Assembly: GCA_014706295.1 (NCBI GenBank)
Contig: JACSVZ010000002.1
Location: 50,494,717 to 50,558,716 of the forward strand
Direction of reading: 5' to 3'
Length of the DNA stretch: 64,000 bases
Origin: Lycocorax pyrrhopterus obiensis
Taxonomy: Eukaryota; Chordata; Aves; Passeriformes; Paradisaeidae
Shown here one piece after another: positions 54,701-64,000 of the stretch. A program made the translations under genes and the position numbers. The first letter of the stretch is position 1, and every line of letters begins with the position of its first letter. A model generated the notes under the pieces. That model was not told the DNA's origin and did no database searches. It saw nothing but the letters and a program-made list of their open reading frames with translations.

Positions 54701-57700
54701 TAGCAGTGGAGGGTTCATCAGTAATTTGCAAATGGTTTAGAGAATGGTTTGCTTCCTCATGTGGTCCCTCTTCTGCTTCCTCACTCTTGCAGGCTTCCAT
54801 CTGCAAGTCAGACAACAAGTACTCTTGGGACAGGAAAATAACATGGTGGCAATTCTATCCATAGATGCTTGTGGCCTCTGGCCCACTCTGTGCTGCTTCA
54901 AATGGTGCATACAAAATGCCAAATGGTTCCCCTAGAAGATATTACCTGAGGGACACAGGATTTCTCCTCATCCAGGCTGGTTTTCCTCCTGTTGTAGCCA
55001 GTTTCTACCAGTGGTAGGGCTTCAGAGTCAAGCCTGTAAAGAATTCACTGCTGAAGCTGCCACTTTCTTTCCCATCACTGTGTGCCAATGTTCCCTAATC
55101 AAAAAAACAGCACTTGGTGCTGCGGGGGGTAATTGCTGGAATGAATCATCATGGGGTAATTCAGGGGGAACTGTTTCCACCTTTTCAAATTGTGGGTGTT
55201 GCAAGGGCAAGCAGAAAAAACCAAACCCCAAACAACCTGGCAATGTAAGCTTCTACATACTTCTGTGTGTGCAAATACCAGGTTTTTGTAAACTGTCAGC
55301 TTCTGAAAAGTTCTTGTAGCTTTAAGACAGACTGAATTGTCTGCATTCATGGCTTTAATGAGGAAGGGAAAAAAATACCTTCTCCCTACTATAAAAGTCT
55401 TAAATATCCCTAGATTTCAGAGCTGAATGCAGTTTGCTGTGTTTTATCATGCCTTATCAATTATCTTGATGAAAAGTTTTCTTTCCCCACAAGAGGCGCA
55501 GTAATCTGCTGCTCGGTTGCCCTGGCATTTGTCCCAGCAGCCCTGCAGGTATCGTGGGAGGAGGTCAGCTCCCCCTTGGTGGGAACAAGCTGTGTTGGTG
55601 CTTCCACATTCTTCTGGCAGAAAAGCAGCTTGTGGTTCAACAGAAAGGGCCTGTGGGCTTCTGCTCTTCCCCAACACCAACAACCAGCCTGACACACCAG
55701 GCACGTGTGGTGGCAAGGGACTGCAAACACGTCTGGAAAGAGATGTGAGAGATGGGGATATTCAGGTCAGAATGCGGGTCCTTCATTTTGTTTTCCCATA
55801 AATAAGGCTTCTGTATATGTGACCACAGCATCAGAAGTCTGGTTCTCTTGCTGCTGCTCCTGTCTTGTCAAGTTTTTCACTGCTATTCACTTTTCACAGC
55901 CTGTAACTGTACAGAAACATCTGACTGTGAAATCTGTGACTAACATCTTATTTTTTGGGTACACAGTGCCATCTAGCCCCTGACTAAATAAGCTAGAGAG
56001 GGATTTTCAGAGCTCCTGAAATGCTGTTCATTTTACAGAAGCTGCATGAACAGCTTCTGCTCAGACCAACATTCAAGTCTTGCTGCGCTTTTCTCCTGTC
56101 CTTAAGCCATCTACATCCCATCATCTCCAGCCTTGACTTCTACTTCTTGCAGGTGGTAACCTGCAGAAGGCTAAAGATATTTTATCTCTTTAGCTGGCAT
56201 ATCACTTCAGTTAGTGGCAGCCATTTGACCAAAACCAACCACTTCAGCTGCTTGGATGCCCCTTTCTACCTGACTTTACATTCATCCCTTTTAATCCTCC
56301 TCCCAGGACTGTTACTGACTTACTCCAAAGGACAAGCTGGCCTGCTCTGGTGGCTGGCCAGGCAGCAGTTGTAGTAAGCAAACATCTTGAAGCCAGTTAC
56401 ATCTCTCAAAAAATATAGACCATGTCTTCTCAGCATGCAGCAATCCTCAGGGTGACAGCCTGTGGCCTTGTCATGGCATGGAGCTGAATAGATGTGCTGG
56501 CAACTGAAGCAAGAAACCAGCAAAGAAAGGCAAAGATGGTCTTGCTACCTGCTGCCACCCCTCCTACGCCTTCCTGCAGCGGCCCAGGAAAACCTGCCAC
56601 TCAGCAGGATGCTCCTGCTATGGCCAATGCCTTGGGGGCCTTCCCCATGGCACTCTGCCTCTCTGCTGGTGCCCGTAAGGTTGGAGAAGCTACCCTTCCC
56701 AGAGGAGCAGCCATGACTGCTGCAAAATCTGGGAGACCTGCCCTGCTGAGCACCTGAAGAAATATTCATTACCATGACACTGAACCTGGTGAGGTTTTTC
56801 ATTCCTGGACAGATGTCAGTGGACTTTTGTTACATTTTTCTTCCAGAGATTTTCAGTGACAAAAGCTCAAAACATTTAATGGAAACTGAACCTTCTCAAG
56901 AAAATGCTGTTTTGAATGAAGCCTGCTTGCTTGGAAAATATTTTGAATGTCAAATTCTGCCTAACTCTGAAAAAGTTTCCTTTCTGCCATTCTTTGATAA
57001 GGAATGTAGTTAGCATCAGTATCTGATAAAAGCTATTAAATCCTGGATTAACATCTATTGAGGTGAACGGGACAGTTCACACATCTCATCTAAATCAGAA
57101 TGTGTGAAAAATTCAGGCTGGCTCTAGCTACTAGCTAATCATGCTAGTGCTGGTTAACAGCTCCACTGAGGTGCCACTTCCTATGCTCCATCCAGTTCCC
57201 AACCAGACACTCCTTGCACGAGAGAGCAGCGTCGAAGAACATTGCTGCACAAGAGGCTCTTGGTCAATGTGATGTGTTGTTTATTCCTCAAGTTGATAAA
57301 CTTTGGTCTGGATACTCACTAGGTTTTCTAGGGGTTGATATGACTGTGAATAGCAGAGATGCTGATGTGTTTCCTAAATGGAGCAGCCCTGTTGCACGTG
57401 CAACATATCTGGACCTGAATGGACCAGTATATCCTCCAGGAATGAATACGCTATCCATATTACAGTACTGTGTTCTTTGGGCTGACAGGATAAGATAAAA
57501 CGGTCATTTATGTTCTACAACATCATGGGGAAAAAGAAAACATCTGCATCTGAGTATCAGTGTTTCAAAAATCATATTTTAGGAACTCTAATCTAGCAAA
57601 GCTGGACCCATCATGATTCAATAACAGCGTGTGATGTTTCCAATATGGCTGACATTTAGTTTTGTTTTCAACAATTGCTCATATAAGAGGAACTATATGA

Positions 57701-58741
57701 AATCTGTTTTGAACAGAGGACACAGAGTATGCTGATTTAATACACAATGACCCAAGCTTTCCAGTTAGGGGGATAAAGGATATTTTAAGATCCCACTTTT
57801 GTGTATTTTCCTCAGGCAGCAAACAAGGATTTCCTTCTCTTTGCTGGAGGTGTTTGGCAGTAGTATCCTCCTTATGTGTGGATGTAGAGTATTTCACACA
57901 CGTAGCTCAGGATCTTCTAACCTCACAGTTGCAACAAGAAATGTGTAACAACTACTAAAAGTACCCCAGGGCCAGGTGAAAAGTCACTCAGTGCCCAGCT
58001 TGAGCTAGTCTGTGAAAAAACCCAGTCCACAGAAAGCCATTTAGCGGTGCTTTAACATACGAACAGATATTACACAAGATGCATTTATACATGTTTCAAT
58101 TTGTTATTTGCAGACAGGCAGCACCAGCTTTAGTGCAACACCCTGGAAACCCCAGTAGGTTTTTTTTCCAACCAAGAAGGGAAGAGGTATAATGATGCTG
58201 TGACAAGCTTCAGAGCTGTGAGTGACTAGGGAAGAGTAATGGGGCCATAGAGGCAATTTATGGTCTTTATGCTTGACTGCAGCCTGCTATTTGAGCAGCA
58301 TACCAAACAGCAATCCTGAAGCTTTCCCTCTCATGTCCATGCTTTCAGACAGCCAAGGTCTTGAGTAGTGTAGGTGTACAATCACACGAAGTGCATCAGT
58401 GCCTGTTTAAGCTTGCCTTGAGATGATAAACTGGAAAGTAACCTGAGAACAAAAGAAAAAAATCATTTTCAATGTTGTTGACACGAGAGCTGTGGCACTG
58501 CTGGGAGTGCTGGCCCCTCTAGCAGGTGTCCCAGATTTGGGTTATTCCCAAGAAGGATCTAAAATGGTCTGAGATGCCTGAAGTCCTCATATCATAAAGC
58601 CATCTTTGTGCAGGAAGCCACATCCAGCATCCAAATTTGCTGTGCTTACACATGCAACTTGTTCTTGTGAGCAGTAGATGGCACTCTTTGGATTAAATTG
58701 CTCTAAGAAATTTTTATACTAATAGAAACAGGCACATGTAT

Positions 58742-58774
58742 ACACACACAGGCACACACACACACACACACACA
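58742..58774. repeat. (CA)n microsatellite
   Basis: ACACACACAGG is followed by about eleven uninterrupted CA units, then AATATT. Confidence 0.9.
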
Positions 58775-61700
58775 AATATTTGGTTCTCAGAAAAATACAT
58801 AAAATAAAAATCTGTTTATCTGAAATTTTACTTTAGGCACCATTAAAAAAAATAAAACAAAGTGAGAACAAAGTCTAATCTAGTTTCCAGGATTTTGCCA
58901 TTGTACTGCATGATTTCCAATGTTCCCATCTCTCTTTTTAACTCCTTGGTGTAAACAGACACCTTCTCTTTCTGTCTTGCCTTCCAATAACACCTCTAAA
59001 GGCTGCTAAATTACCTACACAGATGAACAACCCAAGAACCAGCCTTTCTTACGGCTTTGCCCCCAGCATGTTCCCAGTATAAGAATGGGATGGGATTATA
59101 AATTTTCTCCTCCCCTTTTTAAAAGTGGGAAAGCCCAAACTCACACAAGGGCTGCCTACATGAAGCCTGTCCAGCTTGATCTCTGCTTTCTCATCTCCAG
59201 TTTTATCTTCCTTCTCTGGTCTCTCCAATGAGCTCCATGGAGGCCCTGCTGTTTTGATAAGGTCCAGGAAAACTCCAAATTTCAGCCCTTGCTCTCTGTG
59301 CTCGTAGAGGAGCATGGTGCTTGTTAGAATTTCACACCACAGGAAAGTAAACCACGTGCTGCTTTTGCCTGACTTTATTTGGTTTTGCTGTATTGTTTTT
59401 TTTTTTAAAATCTAATTTTATTTTCATTCCTGAAATTCTCTTTCAAGGAGCTTTTCTGAATTCACAGCAAGCTCCACCTGTGGAGCCTTATGACTCTGCT
59501 GAGGTCGTTGACATGTTGAGATATGCAACTGATGCACTGTAATTCCTGCTGGTGAATCCAGGGAGCAGATGGCCAGCCCAGTTAATTTCTTTCTGTAGTC
59601 GAAGCTGTGGATTCCTCTAGGAATTGCTATGCAGTAATACAGCAATGAATATTTGTGTGACAGGGTTAAGGAAAACCCTAATCTGACACTACAGCATATC
59701 CTTTATGCCCATCAGCTTTTGTCGGTGATAGCAGGGTGCCAGTCACACTGTGCCTGTGCTGGGGAGGCAAAGATTGTCATGACAGCTCATAGAATAACTA
59801 ACTTCGCATCTTGTTTCACTCACACCTACACCAGCTCACAAATGCTCTGAATCAGGTGCTCTGTTGCACAGCAGGATATATTTTGGAAGAAAATCATTCA
59901 CGGTGCTTCTTTAGAAGCAGTCTGCTTCGAGGCTCTGCTGGCAGTTTGAATCCACAGGTTTCAATTCTGTCATGTGGATTTACAGAGAGGTAAAACAATT
60001 GAAAAGAGAAGCTGGCCAGTATGTTTTATACACCAGGTTTTACATCTTTTCTCCTTACTAACTCTTGTAGGAGGTGGGAAGAAAGAGGACTTTGCCCCAG
60101 ATCGTAGCCAGTCAGTCCGTGCATGAAAGATAATTCTCAGATGCTGTTAGCATATTAACTTCTGGTGGTTATTTTGTTACTGGAAGCTTTTAAAATATTT
60201 TCAGTTTAGACTTTTTTTTAAAACAGCTTTAATTATTTTTATCCCCTAGTCCTTCAGCTTCCAGTAAAAAAATGCAATTCCTGACAGAAGTCCAAAATGC
60301 CATTGCTGTTCTGCCATAAATCTCAAGAACATCCTCTGCAGCAAATGGAAGTATCAATGGAAAAAGTGAGATGTAGAGAGCGAGCTGGTAATGTTTATTG
60401 AGACTGAGTCCCTAGTGACGATATCTATCATTAGCACCAGAAATCCTCCCATTTGGAGGGTATGAGGTGTCCAGTAGCACCCAAAATCTCCTGAACTGAC
60501 TCCAGAGATTTTGGCATTTCTGTTTTATCTTCCCTACCCTTTTTCAAACCTTTCTTACTGCTTGTTGTATCACACTGAGTTCTCCTCCTGAAACTGAATA
60601 ATACTTTACACTGCCATCCACAGTGACCTCTTCACACAGGAAAATGGTTTCCATTGTGTTCTCCCACCCCTGATGCCCTTAAAAATGAAATGATGCTCAC
60701 AACTGCAGTGGTACTTGGGCTCACCTCACCTTCCATCCTCGTCCCTCTCTGCCCATGAGCTGCTGGCTGCACTTCCTGTGGAGTGCTACTCTTCCATCCT
60801 CTGTGCTGCCTTCCCTTCTTTCCCCTGTGTCTGCCTGCCAGATGTCATTAATCACACTTGTGACAGGCCACAATAGGACTTTTCACCATTATTTAGCTCA
60901 AGTTTCTGCTCATGTCTCCTTGGTGTACCCAGCACTGAATTGCCCTAACAGCAGTTCAGGTCTGTAGAAAAGAAGGAAGATGTAATGGTCCTTCACAGAC
61001 TCCTCCCCTTGCCGACTCTTTTCCCTTAGGTAATTCAGTCCCTGCTGTGACACTGTGGATGAGTTGTGATTGCATGCTTCATCCCAAAATCAATTGAACA
61101 AGTAGCAGAAGGGGAGAAAAAAAGGGGAAAAAAAGTCGATGCAATTTATTGCAACTTATTGGAATGCATCAGAGTAATTCTTCTTTCTGTCAATGTGAAA
61201 GAGTCCTTGTGGACTTCACGAATGAGAGAACACTGGGAATGTGGAAGGAGGGCAGTCTAGAAATTTGTTCCGGACTAAAGCACAACACCTTGCTGGGTCT
61301 GAAAGCCCTAACACCAATCAAAAAACCCATTGGCCTTCTGTGTGCTGCAGTGGCCTGGGCTGGTGCCTTGTTAACCATCCTTAAAATAGCTCCGGCCTTG
61401 GCTGCTCTGGGAGCAGATGCAACTGCACCCTCAGCTCACAGAGGTATGTTTGCAGCTGCTGTAGTTCATCCATTGCCAAGTGAGTCATGGGAAGCCAGCA
61501 TCCAAAACATCCATCCTGTTCCCAAAGGTATACCTGCTGTGTGGGAAAACCATCCTAGGGAGCTGGCAGCCTCGCTGGGGCTGAGTTAGAATTGGCATCA
61601 ACCGAGCAAAGGAGAATGCCTGCAGGCTCATTTTTGCATGTCAGCAGTATCACTGTCCACCTGCAAACCCTTCTTCTGGGTGGCAGGAAGTGTCAGCAAG

Positions 61701-64000
61701 GTTTTGGCCTACTTGCTTCCGTTCTGTTGTCTACCTGCAGGGACAGCCCCAGTTTAGGTTCCTGTGAGGCTCCTGCTGTGGTGGGAACTGAGTTTGTGCC
61801 TGATGCTAACTTTCAGGGCACCCTTCTCCCCACATCCAGGTTCCTATGGTGTGACACACAGGTTTGTTGTACTCAGACATGAAAAGAACCACGCAGACCC
61901 AGCTTAGTTCAGGACAGAAAAGAAGCCAGGAGAAGCCCCAGGCTGTTTATTTTACTTCATATATGTATGTGTTCTTAGGAATGACCGTGGATTGGAGGAT
62001 GAGGTTACCACCTCTCCAACCACACTGGTCAAACGAAAAGGTCCATCAAACTTCTCCGCCTCAGGAGAAGGAATGAAAACAAAAAGGAACGGTTAGCCAA
62101 ACATAACTGTGTTTACAGAAAGTGCGTGAGAAACTTTATCGAAGAAATGAAAACATCAAAAGACTGGAAATCTCAGGGCGACACAGGTTCACCTTTTTCA
62201 CGGCTTCCTGCACGCAGAGGGCTGGCACAGAAGAGCTTCCACACAGCCCAGTGCTTGGTGTGAAGACTGGTGGCTGGAACAGGGTAGGGGAGTGACCATG
62301 GCAGTGCGAGCACCTGCAGAGGGTTTCTTACAGCTGGTCTTGATGGACCACTGGAAGAATCATCTACAAGCCAGGAGTGTGTGTTAATCTGAGAAATGCT
62401 TGCCCACGGACTGCTATTTTCCTCTCTTTCAAAAAAAAAAAAAGACCAAAAAAACCCCCCAGACAAAACCAAACTAAACAATACGCTCCCTCCCCCCCTC
62501 AAAAGAAACTCTCCAGCTTGAAACTCTGCCGTTTAAGCCTTCTTTCAGCACAGTAGAAAGTATACCCCCAAATCCCTTACACACAAAAGTAGCACTTTCA
62601 CTTCACTTCTTATCCAGCTGAATGTGCAGGCATCTGGAAAGGGAGAAAAGCCAGTAATGGTGACCTGCCTACGACATCCCATCATGAAACAAGTGAAGGA
62701 TTTGGAGATTAATAGGCTTACCCAGCACAACACTGCAAAGGGATATCCTGTCTCATTGACTTCTGAGGCTTCGTATTTGATAGGATTTAAAGTGCTTCTT
62801 TGCTATAGTCCCTATAAATCAAATCAAGCGGCTAAACCCCTTGGTTCTACCCTTCCCTTCACTGTATCCTGCTAAGATACTTAGCAGTTTGAACCTTCTG
62901 TATCTGTGCAGTTCTTTGCCTCATCTTAGTGATCAAACCATCAGTACAAGAGGGTGTGGGAGCCCTTTTGTCCAGCTAGTGAAGATTCACTTCCTAACTC
63001 TCCTGGAAAAAAACCCAAGCTGACCTCCCTAGAAGAGCAGGCACTGCAATGATGCATTTTCAGCATTGATGAACTTCACACCTGTTGGAAGAGAGAGGAG
63101 TAGCTGAAACTCTTTCAGGGTCTTCAGAGTTTTCAACTGTGTCCTCTAAAGACAGAAGATGAGGTGTGTTGTTCACAGCTTGGGAAGAAGCAGTGTTTAA
63201 TCTGCTGTGTGCTTGAGGATACTGGTGAAATGGAGAAGTACAAAACACCGTGAGAGGCGTGAGGGGGTAGCACAAAGGCTGGTGGGAGAAATGAAGCTGT
63301 CAGAGTTGCTATCTTTTGCTCTCCTCCTGGGGTTTTTGAGTCCACAAACCCCCACAGAGCACTGCCATACTTGATGGATTCAGACAAGACTGGCCATCAA
63401 GATGAGGCAAACCCCTCCTCTGGGAAGAGACTGCTGCAGAATTGCATCATAGAACATCACAGATGTAATCCATGAGAATGGAGAGATTTGGAGAGGTCAG
63501 GTGCCTCTGGCTTTTCTTGGTTTACGTAAGCCAGGACCTTGAGTGCCTGCAGTTCTTCCTTGATGTGAATATACCAAAGGTGCTTTTCCACTACATAGTT
63601 AGGTTTCATCTAAAACCAAACTAGCACAAGGGAACTTCTGAAAACAAAACAAAAGCAAAACAAAACAACCTCTCATCTTTGATGGATGATTCAGAGGAGA
63701 AACAAAGCAGGTCCTCCCCTTGTCTGCACTGCCTTCCTAGGCTAGCCCCTTTCTTTCATCCTTGCTCTCAGTTCAATGACTTTCCCCAGGCCCTCCTGGG
63801 TTGCAGCAAAATTAACAAAGCCTCTTTCAGGGCCCTAGGAAAAAATCTTTCTTTCTGCCACCCCTGAAGCTTGTTGTCTCACTCTTCCTCCAGGAAGCCT
63901 TCCAGCCCTGATCTATGCTGCCTCTCCCTGCTTTGAACTCCCTGGATAGGTCACCTTGCACAGGTCCCCTGTGCCCCTCTCCCCCAAAAGCTGCTGCTGC

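Larger units (their letters stand above)
50601..64000. other. Intergenic, no gene recognised
   Basis: No recognisable exon or repeat-encoded protein was found. Simple sequence includes a TA-rich cluster at about 51.53-51.71 kb and a (CA)n run at about 58742-58774. Plus-strand open frames at 57214-57498 (94 codons) and 61149-61589 (146 codons) have no motif I recognise and no supporting splice or initiation context. An A/C-rich run of AAAAC-type units lies near 63640-63668. The expected next gene in this direction by mammalian synteny is CNTNAP2, but none of its exons were identified. Confidence 0.6.

Noticed and set aside
56021..56757. Overlapping plus-strand frames of 74-117 codons
   Set aside because: They have no recognisable motif, overlap each other in different frames, and lack splice or promoter context.
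32135..64000. Possible CNTNAP2 3' exons on the minus strand
   Set aside because: The conserved C-terminal region of that protein was looked for among the minus-strand frames and not seen.

Overview
This is vertebrate nuclear DNA, almost certainly from a bird. It is AT-rich and mostly non-coding. Its interspersed repeats are typical of avian genomes: 3' fragments of CR1 LINEs and one copy of an LTR-like element common in birds. No bacterial-type operons, CRISPR arrays or rRNA genes were seen. The one gene I can identify is the 5' part of CUL1 (cullin-1, the scaffold of SCF ubiquitin ligases), on the minus strand.

Layout of CUL1, reading right to left: a CpG-island promoter (about 30.45-31.40 kb) holds an untranslated exon 1 with its donor at 31060/31059. 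Exon 2 (14062-14354) carries the rest of the 5' UTR and the ATG at 14199-14201. Coding exons follow at 2344-2518, 1499-1666 and 384-434. The coding exons have AG/GT borders, agree in phase, and together give residues 1-178 of a family about 776 residues long. The remaining exons lie beyond the left edge. Intron 1 is about 16.7 kb and intron 2 about 11.5 kb.

Repeats: CR1 pieces lie at about 3.1-4.35 kb (minus), 15.4 kb (plus), 26.4-27.0 kb (minus), 31.4-32.1 kb (plus, touching the CpG island), 36.9 kb (plus) and 50.5 kb (minus). An LTR-like element at about 22.27-23.51 kb contains a near-perfect 101-bp tandem duplication.

Right half (about 32.1-64 kb): apart from CR1 fragments and simple repeats I see no recognisable gene. 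In mammals the region upstream of CUL1 is a long intergenic interval leading to CNTNAP2, and this stretch is probably the avian counterpart; no CNTNAP2 exon was recognised.

The most interesting signals concern possible post-transcriptional control of CUL1: an unexplained 72-nt exon-like block in intron 2 (5555-5626) that would put a stop codon in the CUL1 frame, three short upstream ORFs in the 5' UTR, and a weak donor on the ATG exon. Separately there is a perfect 15-bp inverted repeat at 39582-39615. I found no clear new multi-gene system.
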